Counted from the first letter of the stretch, positions 8,844 to 20,200 are shown. The stretch: DNA of 54,839 nt from Bacteroidetes bacterium RIFCSPLOWO2_12_FULL_37_12 (GCA_001769655.1 MEPC01000003.1:23961-78799); one strand, 5' to 3'. Notes: generated from the letters alone by a model not told the origin. Program-made: numbers and translations.

Positions 8844-9434
8844 ATGAAAACAAAAATCACAACATTACTTTTTATTTTCGGTATGATAATAAAAAGTCAG
8901 GCAACGACTGTAACTGTAAAGATTCTTTCCAGTTCGTTTTCGCCTAATTCAATAACAGTTAATGTGGGAGACACAGTTTTATGGATGTGGGAAACTAATT
9001 TCCATTCTTCCACTTCTACTTCTGTACCCGTCAGCGCAAACGCATGGGATTCAGGAACTTTGAATTCAGGTGCAACTTTTAAGTACGTTGTAAGCGTAGC
9101 GGGTGAGTATAAATACAAATGCACCCCCCACGGATTTACCGGATCAATTACTGCTACAACTCCTACCGGTTTGAAAGAAGATGATTTGAAACAAAATCAA
9201 ATTGTCTTTTATCCAAACCCAGCCACAAATTTTATATATGTTTCTTCAAACGAAAATTTCAAAGTTTTTCAGTGTGCTATTTATGACCTCACAGGAAAAA
9301 TAGTAAATCGTGTAATTTCGACTTCCAGCTCGCATGAACTAATTGACCTGGCAGATCTTTCATTGGGTATGTATTGGATAGAATTAAGAAATGAAAGCGG
9401 CAGAAGGAACGTATTTCCCTTTGTCAAAAAATAA
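8844..9434 (+). CDS. Secreted cupredoxin (plastocyanin-like) with T9SS tail
   Basis: A 196-residue exported protein: signal peptide 1-20, plastocyanin-like domain about 21-106, type A T9SS sorting domain about 123-196 (FYPNPATNFIYV to LSLGMYWIELR). Type 1 copper ligands visible are H54, C93 and H96 (KCTPHG). The usual axial Met eight residues after the Cys is Ser (S101), so the copper site is probably altered. The gene directly follows the haem-c motif gene and shares its FNR-like promoter, which suggests an extracytoplasmic electron-transfer pair. The partner oxidase or reductase is not in the window. Confidence 0.85.
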   Translation: MKTKITTLLFIFGMIIKSQATTVTVKILSSSFSPNSITVNVGDTVLWMWETNFHSSTSTSVPVSANAWDSGTLNSGATFKYVVSVAGEYKYKCTPHGFTGSITATTPTGLKEDDLKQNQIVFYPNPATNFIYVSSNENFKVFQCAIYDLTGKIVNRVISTSSSHELIDLADLSLGMYWIELRNESGRRNVFPFVKK

Positions 9435-9436
9435 GG

Positions 9437-9505
9437 GTTACTACTCAGGTTAGGGCGAATCCTTCTATTTTCTATTTTCTAATATCCATTACTATTTTCT
9501 ATTTC
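9437..9505. repeat. Partial third copy of the fold-back element
   Basis: Begins CTACTCAGGTTAGGGCGAAT and continues with the ATCCATTACTATTTTCTA segment seen at 5680-5700. Only the left half is present. It lies between convergent genes. Confidence 0.65.
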
Positions 9506-9510
9506 CCCCC

Positions 9511-10869
9511 TTAATCTTTTCTCGACAAATTATACCTCTCCATCTTGTTGTAAAGGTGTGAACGTTGTATATCAATGCTATCTGCCGCTTTGGTGACATT
9601 CCAGTTAAATTTATTAAGTTTTGTTTTGATGAATTCTTTTTCGGCATACTCCTTAAATTCCTGAAATTTTTCAAAACGGTCATAAATGTTTAATTCTGAT
9701 GCAGTAGCAGGTTTTTTCATAGCATAAAGTTCAATTTCTTCTTCGTTTATTTTGTCACTCGATAAGATAACTAAACGTTCAATCACGTTGTGTAATTCAC
9801 GTATATTTCCTGGCCATTCCATTTCTTTCAATAACTTAATAGCTTTGGGAGTGAATTGCTTTTTAGTCACAGCGTACTCTTCACATATTTCAGTTAAAAA
9901 TCTTTCTGCTAGCAAAGGGATATCATCTTTTCTTTCGTCTAATGAAGGAATATGAATTAATATCACACTAAGCCGATGATAAAGGTCCATGCGGAAACGA
10001 TTTTCATCAATTTCTTTCAACAGGTCTTTATTGGTTGCCGCAATTACTCTTACATCTACTGGAATTTCTTTATCTCCTCCTACCCGCATGATTTTATTTT
10101 CCTGTAACGCTCTTAAAACTTTTGATTGAGCCGATTGACTCATGTCACCGATTTCATCCAAAAATAACGTACCGCCATTTGCCTGTTCAAACTTTCCGAT
10201 GCGTTGTTTAATGGCAGAAGTGAAAGCGCCTTTTTCATGACCAAATAATTCGCTTTCTATTAGTTCTGAGGGAATAGCGGCACAATTTACTTCTATTACA
10301 GGTCCTTCCTTCCGCGCACTTTTTTCATGTAGCCATTTTGCAACTAATTCCTTACCCGTTCCATTATTTCCTGTTATCAGTACCCTGGCATCGGTGGGTG
10401 CAACCCGGTCAATAGTTTCTTTTATCTTTTGAATGACAGGTGTTTCTCCGATTATTTCGTTTGTCTTGGATACGCGTCTTCTTAATATTTTTGTTTCCGT
10501 CACCAGGTTTGTTTTTTCTAAGGCATTCCTGACAGTTATTAATACCCTGTTCAAATCAGGTGGCTTCTGAATAAAATCGTACGCACCTTTTTTAACGGCT
10601 TCAACGGCTGTTTCAATGGAGCCATGAGCAGAAATCATAATTATGGGTGTTTCTAACTCTGATAAGATTGCTTTTTCCAATAATTCCATCCCATCCATTT
10701 TGGGCATTTTAATATCGCACAGGCAGGCATCAAAACTGATATTTTTTAATTTTTCGAATCCAGAAATCCCATCTTCAGCTAAGTGTATTTCATACCCTTC
10801 ATATTCAAGAATATCTTTCAGTGTATTCCTGATTGTTTTTTCATCGTCAATGATTAGAATTTTAGACAT
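9511..10869 (-). CDS. Sigma-54-dependent response regulator (NtrC family)
   Basis: A 452-residue transcriptional activator. The receiver domain is residues 1-120 with phospho-acceptor D52 ([10 protein letters not shown]). The AAA+ domain, about 140-375, has a Walker A (GNNGTGKE) and the sigma-54 contact motif GAFTSA in [14 protein letters not shown] Fis-type helix-turn-helix is at about 415-450 ([20 protein letters not shown]). It should activate RNA polymerase-sigma-54 upon phosphorylation. No histidine kinase is adjacent, so the input is unknown. A TACTTTTG box lies 26 bp upstream of the ATG. Confidence 0.95.
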   Translation of the reverse strand: MSKILIIDDEKTIRNTLKDILEYEGYEIHLAEDGISGFEKLKNISFDACLCDIKMPKMDGMELLEKAILSELETPIIMISAHGSIETAVEAVKKGAYDFIQKPPDLNRVLITVRNALEKTNLVTETKILRRRVSKTNEIIGETPVIQKIKETIDRVAPTDARVLITGNNGTGKELVAKWLHEKSARKEGPVIEVNCAAIPSELIESELFGHEKGAFTSAIKQRIGKFEQANGGTLFLDEIGDMSQSAQSKVLRALQENKIMRVGGDKEIPVDVRVIAATNKDLLKEIDENRFRMDLYHRLSVILIHIPSLDERKDDIPLLAERFLTEICEEYAVTKKQFTPKAIKLLKEMEWPGNIRELHNVIERLVILSSDKINEEEIELYAMKKPATASELNIYDRFEKFQEFKEYAEKEFIKTKLNKFNWNVTKAADSIDIQRSHLYNKMERYNLSRKD

Positions 10870-10894
10870 CGGAATTAATATTTAGTACAAAATA

Positions 10895-10902
10895 CAAAAG
10901 TA
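10895..10902 (-). promoter_or_regulatory. -7 box of the NtrC-type regulator
   Basis: TACTTTTG on the minus strand matches TAnnTTTG and lies 26 bp upstream of the ATG at 10869. Confidence 0.5.
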
Positions 10903-10947
10903 GTGTATATTATTGTGAATTGCAAATATATCGGAAAATATACGAAC

Positions 10948-11373
10948 TTAATCCTCCCAATCCGGAATAGTTTGATGAGGAACAATTTTTTTTGTTGTAG
11001 AATTTATTTCAGCGCATATAAATTTTTCACCGTTGGTTATGACTATAAATTTTGCCGCTAATTTCATATTATATTTACCGGCTTGCGTCAATACTTTTTG
11101 TGAAATGGTAACCTCTGGCTTTTTACATTCAATTAGCATCCAAGAAACAAACTTTTTATTATAAACGATGATGTCAGTTCTTAAAGACATTCCAGAAATT
11201 TTTATTAAGGTTTCAACTTTTATTAAACCTCGGGGATATTTCTTTTCATGTATCAGGTAGGATATGAAATTTTGCCGTACCCATTCTTCAGGGGTGTTTG
11301 AAACCCATTTTTTTCTGATGATACAAAAAATTTTTTGTTTACCAGATAATTCTTTTGTTTTAGGAAGTGTCAT
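10948..11373 (-). CDS. HSDR_N-type (type I restriction R N-terminal-like) small protein
   Basis: A 141-residue protein resembling the free-standing N-terminal nuclease-fold domain of type I restriction R subunits. It contains R-T-D67 and the IECKKP segment (E82, K84), giving the PD-(D/E)xK core, followed by the family-typical Q-x2-KYN and ITNG elements. Such short proteins are common in Bacteroidota and are usually not part of a restriction system. No HsdM, HsdS or helicase portion is nearby, so I do not call it restriction. The start is the ATG at 11373. Confidence 0.82.
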   Translation of the reverse strand: MTLPKTKELSGKQKIFCIIRKKWVSNTPEEWVRQNFISYLIHEKKYPRGLIKVETLIKISGMSLRTDIIVYNKKFVSWMLIECKKPEVTISQKVLTQAGKYNMKLAAKFIVITNGEKFICAEINSTTKKIVPHQTIPDWED

Positions 11374-11419
11374 TCGAGTAATCGAGAATCGTAAATCGTA
11401 ATTCGTAAATCGTAAATCC
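11374..11419. repeat. Degenerate tandem repeat (AATCGTA-like)
   Basis: About five imperfect copies of a 7-8-bp unit (AATCGTA/AATCGAG) fill the gap between two minus-strand genes. Confidence 0.7.
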
Positions 11420-11420
11420 C

Positions 11421-14400
11421 TTACCTAAGTACCGTCACCGAACCATATTTTAGTATTGCCTTCCCGTTATAGCCAGTCGCCTGAATCAACCACATATAAG
11501 CATCAAGAATCACCGGCTTCCCTTTGTAAGTGCCATCCCAGAAATCGTAACGTTCGTTTGTTTCCCAGATTTTTATCCCCCAACGGTTAAATATCTTCAG
11601 ATTGTATTTGTCAATATGAGAAGTGCTGATTTCAAATCGGTCATTCAAATTATCGCCATTCAATGTAAATGCATTGGGAACAAATATTAAGGGTGGTAAA
11701 ATGATTTTGGTTTCATTTGAATAACTCAGCAAGGTTTGTACTGTGTCATTATTTATGGCATACACTCTGAAAATATATTCCGGAAGGTCTTCGTATTGGT
11801 ATTCATAAATAAATGAATTTAAATTACCGTTCACTTCACCAACCTGACTGAATACTTCATTTTTTTTAAGTTCGATAATGTATTTACTAACCCCGTTTTT
11901 CCATTCTTTGTAAGGCGTCCAGACAAGCGTGATGTCATAATTTAATCTTCCTTTTTTTTCATCTCTTGTGGCTAATAATAGAATAGATTTTCCCATATTT
12001 GAGTACGTACTGATATATCCGCAGGTATCTACAATAGCCACTTCATAAATATAGGAAAGGGAATCAACAATCGTGCTTCTGTCATCAAAAACGGTTTCAT
12101 CTTTAGTTGGGCGAGAATAATTTTCTGTAAAAATAATTTCACCATCTGCCTTTCGGTGAAAAATAAAATAATCTCCGTTATGGATGCTGTCGTTAATTTG
12201 AAAAGTAGTTTGTATAAATTCATTGTCAACTACGGTGGTGTTGATAATAGAAGTTGATAAATATTGATAGTCGGGTCTTCCGGTATCAATATTACTGGTG
12301 GAAGTAAATTCATTATTTAGTTTTATTGCTTCAATCTGGTAATTATAATCATCGTCACACAATGGACGGTCTGTATAATTAGTATCGGTAGCAGGAACAT
12401 TATCGAGCAAAGTCAGATTTCCGGAAGTGTCACGGTAAATATTATAGGATTGCAAGGAAGCATCCCACCCAACGTATGGGGTCCAGTTCAGATTTAATCC
12501 GTTTCGTTGCTGGCTGACACTCACATCAAGTTTTACTGTGCAATGAATCATAATATCCTTGGAATAATGCTGACAGGTATCTTTCGCAAGAACATAATAG
12601 CAATAAGGTCTTAAACCAGGGGTTATGGTGTCGTGAATATATGTTGTATTTTTTGTGCTGTCTAAAAGGGAAAAATTATTTGAACCGTAAGGTTCTTCTA
12701 CAAAAATGTGATAATTATCGAGGTCTGTGCTGGTAGAAAATTTCCAGAACAGTTTAACGGAAGACGGAGAAATGACACTTGCATAGTTTAATCCTGCAAA
12801 CTCTGCCGGTGTGGCATCGGCAATGATAACCGCTTTGCCACTGGTATAAGTGCTGAAACATCCTCGATTGTTTATAACTGAAAGTGAAACATCAAATTTC
12901 CCAACAACACCATAAAAATGTTTTGGGTTTCTTACAGTATCTGTAGTGCCATCCCCAAAATTCCAGAGCCAAGTTACTATAGGTAAACTGTCAGTAGTTG
13001 AAATATCCTCAAAGAAAACAGTGATAGTGTCGCAGGAAGTGTATTTATCAGGGAAGAATTTTGCAACAGGAGCAGGATATACAATAATGTAATCGGTACG
13101 GGTTAAGGAATCCTTGCAACCAAACTCAGTTTCAACGTTTTGCTTTACTGTATATTTCCCAGGTAAGAACCCATGAGTAGGGTTTTGCAAGTTACTGGTG
13201 TCACCATCCCCGAAATCATAGTGCCACTTAGTTACAAACTGGCTACTGCTATCAGTAAATGGTGCATTCAGCAAATTGCAATTAGTTAATTGGGATGTTC
13301 CAAATCCTGCGACCGGCACCGGATTGGCGTAAAACTTAACAGGACCGAAGGTAGCCAGACAGGACTGCCCCTGAACAAGCGCTTCCACTTCTAAAACTGT
13401 TGGATTAATTCCCGGATTAGTATAAGTGTAAACAGGGTTTTTTAGAGAAGAACTGCCGCCATCACCGAAATCCCAGCGGTAAATATCAGCTCTCTCGGAT
13501 GAATCTGTAAATACAACAGTGAACGGTACACAACCGCTTGTGTCACTCACAGAGAATTTGGCAACGGGACCAAAAATTTTTATGTATTCGTCTTTAATGA
13601 TTGTGTCAGTACAATTCATCGTGTTGGTGACCACTAATTTTACATCGAAAAACCCATTAACAAGATACGTTGTGTTTGCCGAATCAATATTTAAACTGGA
13701 TGTCACTCCATTGCCGAAGTTCCATTCCCGCCGCACAATGGTACTAATTGTATCAATAGAAAGATCTTTAATCATAACCGACTGAGGAGCACAAAACAAC
13801 AATGTGTCATTAGATACAAAGTCGGCAACGGGCTTTACAACTGTAATAAAGTCATTTTTTAAAATGATAGTCGGACAACCCGATGCGTAATTGATGACAA
13901 GTTTTACGGTATATAAACCGGCTTTATCGAAAATATGAAAAGGGTTTTTAACCGTACTGGTTTGCCCATCTCCAAAATCCCAGTTATAGGCAATAACTGT
14001 TGAGGTTGGAAACGAAGTAAAAGAAACCTGTCCGCCAACACCTGCCCCGGCACAAACCATGGTTTTATCAGAAGAAAAATTTCCACCAGGAGTACCAACA
14101 GTGACATAATTATATCTGATTTTCTGTGACACACATCCGCCAATGTCAGTTACGGTTAAAGAAATAGTATAAAATCCATCTGAATTATACGTGTGAACGG
14201 GGTTTTGAACAGTATCTGTTACATCATCACCAAAATCCCAAAACCATTTAACTATATTTTGTGCAATGTAAGAAGAATCAGTGAACTGAACGGTTAAAGG
14301 AGCACATCCTTGTAACGTATCTGCAAAATAGTTTGCAGTAGTGCCACCGATGATTATGGTTTTAATCATTGAATCCTGACAGTTGTTTGGAAGCCAGTTT

Positions 14401-16715
14401 TTAAGTTTTACTACGTAAGCTCCCGGCTCGTTAAATGTAAACGAATGTGTAGAAGTAAAAGAAGAATCCACTTCCGTAGAATCCCCAAAATTCCAGATTG
14501 ACAATCCCCAGGTAGGAGTGGAGAGGTTTTCAAAATTAATGGTTACGGGTGCACAATAAACCTGATTGGTATCGTAATTAAAAATTGCAACCGGACTTGC
14601 AATCCGGATAATATCACCGAGTTCCAAAGTGTCACTACATCCATTGGTAAAGTTCCAGACAATTAATTTGGTTGAATAGGAACCTTCTGTTAAATATATG
14701 TGTGGAGGTGGGTCTTCATCTTTGCCAATATAGGTTGTACCGTCTCCAAAATCCCAGAAAGCTGAATCAACTCCAATAGATAAATTTTCAAATTGAACGG
14801 TATGAGGGAGCGTGCATGAGATAGTGTCACTTAATGGTTTAGGTAAAAAAATGGCATCGGGGGGTTCTACGTGTATTAGCGTATCATAAAAAATAGAATC
14901 CGGACAGCCCCGGTACATTACTACAAGCAATACATCAAAGTCACCTACTGCGTCGTATGTATGCTCAGGTGAATACTCATCTGAAGTTGCACCATCTCCG
15001 AATGACCAGAAATAAATAGTACTATCCGGATTGCTTGTAGTCAGGTTATTAAACTGAACTTTATGAGGAATGCATCCTATTTTTGGATCTGCTGTAAAAT
15101 CAGGATTTACTTTCTGACCTACTATGACAGCGTTAAATTTTCTTTCAGGGTCACTGCACCCTTTGTCATCGGTTATAGTAAGTGTAATTGTATAACTGCC
15201 TTTTTTGGAAAAAGCATGCTTTGCGTCTTTAAGTGTGGATGTGTTATTTACACCGGAACCCGGGTCACCAAAATCCCATTTCCATCCTACCACTCCTGAG
15301 CCGGTAATGTCATTGAACTGAACTGAATCTCCAATACAAGAGGTAGCCGGTGAAATACTGAAATTAGCTACTATATCGGTAAATGTAATTTTAACACTAT
15401 CACTGCGGGTAGTGACACAACTGTTGGCATAAGTTACAGTGTGAGTAACCAGATACGTTCCAATGGTATCATAAAAATTCTTTGGATTCTGCGAAGTACT
15501 TGTCTGACCATCTCCAAAATCCCATGTCCAGTTAACACTATTCTGAGATGTGTCAGTAAAAGATACGGGAATAGGTGAGGTACAGGTTGTATCTTTTAAC
15601 CATGCGTACTGTGGAATAGGCGCAGAAAGAACAGTGATGGGTGTTGGAAATGTATCGCGAAATGAACATCCAAATGTATTCGTGGAAGTTAATACAACCT
15701 TGTAACTTCCAGCGGTAGTATAACTGGTGGATACATTCTGTGAATTACCGAAATTTCCTCCACCGAAATCCCAACTCATGCTGTATAAATTATTCTCGGC
15801 AGAAAATGATAATGTATCGTTTTCACAGACGGAGGTTTTAGTGGCACTCTTGATTTTATTTGATACATTGCTAATTGTTACAATAAGTTCTTTTGAAACA
15901 GTGTCAACACAACCATCCTGATTTTTTACAATCAGTTTCACAATATAGGTATCGGATACTGCATACACATGAGACGGACTTTTAGTGCTGGCATTTCCGG
16001 CATCCCCGAAATCCCAAATCCATGAATTTACCGGAAAACCGGTTGACGTAGATAAATCATCGAAATCAACTTTGCCTGCCTGATTGCAAATATTTGTTGA
16101 CGAATTACTGATAATGCCTGTGATATCCTGCGTGATATTCAGATTATATTCCTTTGAGGTCTTACAACCTCCATTATTAGTAACTACGAGTGACACTTTA
16201 TAATTTCCTGAATTATAAAAATGAGTGGGGTTAGGCAACGATGACTTGCTACCGTCGGCAAAATCCCAGAGATAAGTTGTTACATCAGGCGAAGCGTTAC
16301 TTAAAAAGTTTACCGTTATGGGACCTGAGCATAAAGTAGCGGCAGTAGAAGTGATATTAGAGGTAGGTTCTGCAAAAATCTGAACAGTTTTTGAAATCGG
16401 AGCGTTGCTATCAACCGTCAGGGTAACGGTGAAAGTACCTGACTGCGTATAGTTATGAGAGGCAGAGTCCTTTATAGAACTTGTACCTCCGTCTCCAAAA
16501 TCCCATTTGAATGTATTTCCGGCGGGACCTGAATAAGTAAAACGAATAATGGCAAAACCGCCCGATAAACATTTTTGTGAAGTATCTGCTTTAAAATCCT
16601 GGCAAAACGATTTCCCAGATAAAACAAAAATAAAAAACGTTATGTGGAGTAAAAATCCTTTCAAGGTGCTTTTTTTTAATAAAGCGAAAGGTAGTGAAAA
16701 AAAAGAAAAAATCAA
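11421..16715 (-). CDS. Giant PKD-repeat surface protein with gliding-associated T9SS type B tail
   Basis: A 1764-residue secreted adhesin-like protein. An N-terminal signal segment (about residues 10-38) is followed by 15 PKD-type beta-sandwich repeats recognisable by WDFGDG or close variants (WNFGDG, WSFGDG, WDFADG). Fibronectin III-like modules follow (about residues 1290-1670). The C-terminal gliding-motility-associated domain starts at VFVPNAFTLNGDNLNDRF and contains IFNRWG, the hallmark of T9SS type B substrates. The protein is expected on the cell surface or secreted; adhesion or matrix binding is inferred from the repeats. It starts 20 bp after rpiB ends on the same strand, so the two may be co-transcribed. 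No enzymatic domain was seen. Confidence 0.93.
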   Translation of the reverse strand: MIFSFFSLPFALLKKSTLKGFLLHITFFIFVLSGKSFCQDFKADTSQKCLSGGFAIIRFTYSGPAGNTFKWDFGDGGTSSIKDSASHNYTQSGTFTVTLTVDSNAPISKTVQIFAEPTSNITSTAATLCSGPITVNFLSNASPDVTTYLWDFADGSKSSLPNPTHFYNSGNYKVSLVVTNNGGCKTSKEYNLNITQDITGIISNSSTNICNQAGKVDFDDLSTSTGFPVNSWIWDFGDAGNASTKSPSHVYAVSDTYIVKLIVKNQDGCVDTVSKELIVTISNVSNKIKSATKTSVCENDTLSFSAENNLYSMSWDFGGGNFGNSQNVSTSYTTAGSYKVVLTSTNTFGCSFRDTFPTPITVLSAPIPQYAWLKDTTCTSPIPVSFTDTSQNSVNWTWDFGDGQTSTSQNPKNFYDTIGTYLVTHTVTYANSCVTTRSDSVKITFTDIVANFSISPATSCIGDSVQFNDITGSGVVGWKWDFGDPGSGVNNTSTLKDAKHAFSKKGSYTITLTITDDKGCSDPERKFNAVIVGQKVNPDFTADPKIGCIPHKVQFNNLTTSNPDSTIYFWSFGDGATSDEYSPEHTYDAVGDFDVLLVVMYRGCPDSIFYDTLIHVEPPDAIFLPKPLSDTISCTLPHTVQFENLSIGVDSAFWDFGDGTTYIGKDEDPPPHIYLTEGSYSTKLIVWNFTNGCSDTLELGDIIRIASPVAIFNYDTNQVYCAPVTINFENLSTPTWGLSIWNFGDSTEVDSSFTSTHSFTFNEPGAYVVKLKNWLPNNCQDSMIKTIIIGGTTANYFADTLQGCAPLTVQFTDSSYIAQNIVKWFWDFGDDVTDTVQNPVHTYNSDGFYTISLTVTDIGGCVSQKIRYNYVTVGTPGGNFSSDKTMVCAGAGVGGQVSFTSFPTSTVIAYNWDFGDGQTSTVKNPFHIFDKAGLYTVKLVINYASGCPTIILKNDFITVVKPVADFVSNDTLLFCAPQSVMIKDLSIDTISTIVRREWNFGNGVTSSLNIDSANTTYLVNGFFDVKLVVTNTMNCTDTIIKDEYIKIFGPVAKFSVSDTSGCVPFTVVFTDSSERADIYRWDFGDGGSSSLKNPVYTYTNPGINPTVLEVEALVQGQSCLATFGPVKFYANPVPVAGFGTSQLTNCNLLNAPFTDSSSQFVTKWHYDFGDGDTSNLQNPTHGFLPGKYTVKQNVETEFGCKDSLTRTDYIIVYPAPVAKFFPDKYTSCDTITVFFEDISTTDSLPIVTWLWNFGDGTTDTVRNPKHFYGVVGKFDVSLSVINNRGCFSTYTSGKAVIIADATPAEFAGLNYASVISPSSVKLFWKFSTSTDLDNYHIFVEEPYGSNNFSLLDSTKNTTYIHDTITPGLRPYCYYVLAKDTCQHYSKDIMIHCTVKLDVSVSQQRNGLNLNWTPYVGWDASLQSYNIYRDTSGNLTLLDNVPATDTNYTDRPLCDDDYNYQIEAIKLNNEFTSTSNIDTGRPDYQYLSTSIINTTVVDNEFIQTTFQINDSIHNGDYFIFHRKADGEIIFTENYSRPTKDETVFDDRSTIVDSLSYIYEVAIVDTCGYISTYSNMGKSILLLATRDEKKGRLNYDITLVWTPYKEWKNGVSKYIIELKKNEVFSQVGEVNGNLNSFIYEYQYEDLPEYIFRVYAINNDTVQTLLSYSNETKIILPPLIFVPNAFTLNGDNLNDRFEISTSHIDKYNLKIFNRWGIKIWETNERYDFWDGTYKGKPVILDAYMWLIQATGYNGKAILKYGSVTVLR

Positions 16716-16735
16716 ATTTTAATGAAAAGGTGCGA

Positions 16736-17185
16736 CTAAAAACCACCATTTTGTTTCTCCTCAATCTTTCCAACTCTCTTTTCATGCCTTCCTCCTTCAA
16801 ATTGGGAATTTAAGAAGGAAGTCATAATGTTAAGTGCTGATTCTTGTGAAATAAACCTGGCTGGCAAGCATAATATGTTTGCGTTATTGTGCTGGCGTGC
16901 CAGTTCAGCCAACGCAGGTTCCCAGCAAAGAGCGGCACGAACGCCCTTATGTTTATTTGCAGTCATACAAACACCATTACCACTTCCGCAAATAAGAATA
17001 CCAAGCATTTCATTGTCTAATGAAACTTCGTTTGCCAAAGGATGAACATAGTCAGGATAATCAACCGAATCAATAGAGCGAGTACCAAAATCTTTAATTG
17101 CAAAATTCAATTTTTTTGCTTCATTGATAAGAAATGATTTTAGTTCAAATCCGGCATGGTCTGAGGCGAAGGCGAGGGTTATCAT
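16736..17185 (-). CDS. rpiB: Ribose 5-phosphate isomerase B
   Basis: A 149-residue cytosolic enzyme interconverting ribose 5-phosphate and ribulose 5-phosphate in the pentose phosphate pathway. The N-terminal SDHAG motif (D9/H10), catalytic C66 in ICGSGNGV, and the ARFIS segment fit the RpiB/LacAB family. The length is typical, with a polar extension of about 15 residues at the C-terminus (KRVGKIEEKQNGGF). It is followed by the PKD protein gene after 20 bp. The gap upstream is filled by a TGTATTAC-rich repeat with no recognisable -7 box. Confidence 0.96.
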   Translation of the reverse strand: MITLAFASDHAGFELKSFLINEAKKLNFAIKDFGTRSIDSVDYPDYVHPLANEVSLDNEMLGILICGSGNGVCMTANKHKGVRAALCWEPALAELARQHNNANILCLPARFISQESALNIMTSFLNSQFEGGRHEKRVGKIEEKQNGGF

Positions 17186-17276
17186 ACGATTGTAATACGA
17201 TTGTAATAGGATGGTATTACCACTGTATTACAATTGTATTACCACTGTATTACCATGTATTACAATCGTATTACTA
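17186..17276. repeat. Degenerate tandem repeat built on TGTATTAC
   Basis: About eight imperfect units (TGTATTAC, CGTATTAC, CGATTGTAATA) of 10-13 bp fill the gap between rpiB and the next gene. The same motif family recurs at 25545-25637. Confidence 0.75.
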
Positions 17277-17283
17277 CGTTCCC

Positions 17284-20200
17284 TTAAAATCTTGCACCTA
17301 CCACCACCGTTTTCTTAAATGATTTTGTCTTTCCTTCAAGATTATAAACTTCAAAATATACAATATAATATCCTACCCTGGCTTTAGTATTATCATCAGT
17401 AGTGCCATCCCAGGGCCATGTGCCGGATTTTCCAAGCAGTTCATTATTTGCTATGGATTTTATTTTTCTTCCCGTCACATCGTAAATGGTAAGAATCCCC
17501 ATAGCGTTAGGTGTATTAAAATTAAAACCGATGGTTGTAAAATCATTTTTCCCGTCATTATCGGGAGTGAAAACACCCGGGATTATATAAAATTCTTCAC
17601 CTGAAACCGGAGTTTCTTCTCCTTGTGAATTGGCAAAACCCGGAGTGGCATATTTAGCAGTAGTTGCGGCTGAGTGCCAGTTTGCCGCTTCGTTTGTTGG
17701 TCTGAATGCGCTTACACGTTCAAGAGAAACACCTTTCTTTTTATCCAAAAGGGCAAAATGCATTTTGTAACTATAATTAAACCAATCCGAAACCGAATCT
17801 TTCTCATTCAGAACAACTACACTGCCTGAAGAAGAACTATAACTTGGCATAGACGCCAAACCGATAATTGTGCTGTCAACCGCTTGTTTGTAAAATTTCT
17901 GTAATACATTTTTTCCTAATGTTATCACACAATATGATTTAGGAAATAAAATATAAGAATCAAAAGTAAAAGTTGTTTTTGTAGAAATTTCTCCATCGCT
18001 GTTGGTATTTGCTAGTTGCCATCCTTTTAAATCAATAAATTTTTCTGAGCGGTTAAATAATTCTACAAAATCATAGCCACCTGTTAAGGGATCAAATAAA
18101 ACTTCATTTATGATAATATCCATAGAGTCAGATTTTTCACCCATGGCAAAAAATTTTCTAGTTTGGGAAGTCATAGTATTCCCTGAACAATCTTTAATTC
18201 CTGTAATGGAAACATAATATAATTTTTTAAGCACAAGATTTTTATTAAGTCCAATAATTATTTTTGAATTATCAGGTTGTTCTAAAGATTTTGAAATTAT
18301 TTTATAACTGGTGTCACTAAAAATATAATTTAATGTAATTAAAGAAGAAGAATCAACCGACTCGTCAAAATAAAAAATTAAAGAGTCGTTGCCTGGAACA
18401 CCAACTCGCTCTAATTGCGGAGTAGTAAGGTCAGGGTTGTTTGCAAATAGAGAGTTTTCCCTTCCCGGAGTTCCATGTTGTTCATCGGTAGAAGCACTCC
18501 AGTTCGCCTCCCGGCTACAGGGATTATAAGGGTCAATTTGTTCCAAGGACCAACCTCCTTCGTCTTTACTACCGTCAACATACCAATCAACAGTATAACT
18601 GATTGTTGAAATTATTTTTCCGGAATCGTTTGCAAGCGTAAGCCGCTCACCGGTATTATTCAATGAAATAGATATTCCAACCACATTAATTTCAGGAGGA
18701 AACAGTGACACATTTGAAGTCGGGCAAAGAATCAGAAAACCCTCCGGCTCTATATAAGCGCCTTCAGGAATAGTGACACTTGAAGTGGCATCACTGAATT
18801 TGAAATCCTTTAGGTTAATGGCATTTTGGGTTGTATTATACAACTCAACATACTCAGAATAGGGGAGAGGGCTTAGTTCATCCGGGTCGGCATAAATTTC
18901 ATTAATTACTACAGACCCCGCAGACGCAGGAAAAAATTCATAGTAAATATATGATTTAGAAACCGGGGTTGTGATGGCATTTCCCCAGCAATCTTTTACT
19001 CCAGAGACAGAAATTGAGTTTGTAACTTTTGGAGTAAAACTATTTCCGAAAGTCAGATAAATAGCGTTAAGTTCATTAACACTTAGAGAATCTTTTATTA
19101 TTCCGGTTGATGGTGAATAGACCACATTAGCTAAGGAATTTTTCTCCAGTGTTTCTGAAAAAACAAGTTTAATTTTTGTCGAGGAAAGCACAAGAACTTT
19201 TATCAATTCCGGTGGAGTGAGATCACCGGTTGTGGAATAAACGGAATTTTGAATGCCTGGCGTACCACCGGTAGAGGAAGTAGATGCTGTCCAGTTATCG
19301 GAAGAAGAACAAGGGTTATCAGGGTTTTTAATTTCAAGTGTCCACCCACCTTCTTCTTTACTGCTGTTGCCCATCCATGAAGGATAGTAAGATACCTTGT
19401 CAATTTCAGTTCCTTTATTATCAGAAAGTACAATATTGTCCCCTGAATTATTTAAAGAAGGAAATAGAGTAAGTCCCATTGCAGAACCAAATGATGTAAA
19501 TGAAGAAACCGCCGTAGCTGGACATAAGATTAAATAGTTGCCGGGTTCCAAAACAAAAGAACTCAACGTACCGGTAGTTGTGCCATCGGTAAATTCCCAA
19601 CCGGATACATTAATTTTTTTCTGACTCCGGTTATAAATTTCAATAAATTCAGAATTGGGTAAACTAACCTGTGGGTCAGGATCAAACATGATTTCAGAAA
19701 TAATAATATCTTTTGGTGCAGGTAAAGAATATGTGAATTTAATTGTGCTACTTACTTGTATTGTATTGCCGTTTTTGTCTTTAACTCCTGAAATGGTTAG
19801 TGTATATTCGAGATCAGGGGTAAAAGAAGAAGTAAAATTTAAATGCACTAATGAATCGTTACCGGGATCAATGATTGCAGTTACAGGATTGCCAATTACG
19901 CTTACACTATAATTTATAATATTTTGAGATGTTGTTGCATCCATTGATTCTGAAAAAAACACATCGAGATCATTATTGTCTGCCAGAATTGCTGAAACAA
20001 TAGTCGGGGGAGTTAAATCAAGTTCAATAACGTTTACAGTTCGTATAACTTCAGTGGCAGGGTTTCCTGCAAGGTCACTTACATTATAATGTAATAGATA
20101 AGTACCAGGTAGTAATGTATTGACAGAACCGGTTATGGAGATTTTGTTGGTTATGTCACCATCTTTATCATCCTGTGCTGTGGCGCCGGGGTCTGTAAAA

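Noticed and set aside
10948-11373. Restriction-modification or defence island with the DUF234 ATPase
   Set aside because: The HSDR_N-like protein is free-standing, lacks methylase and helicase partners and is 5 kb from the ATPase with metabolic genes between.
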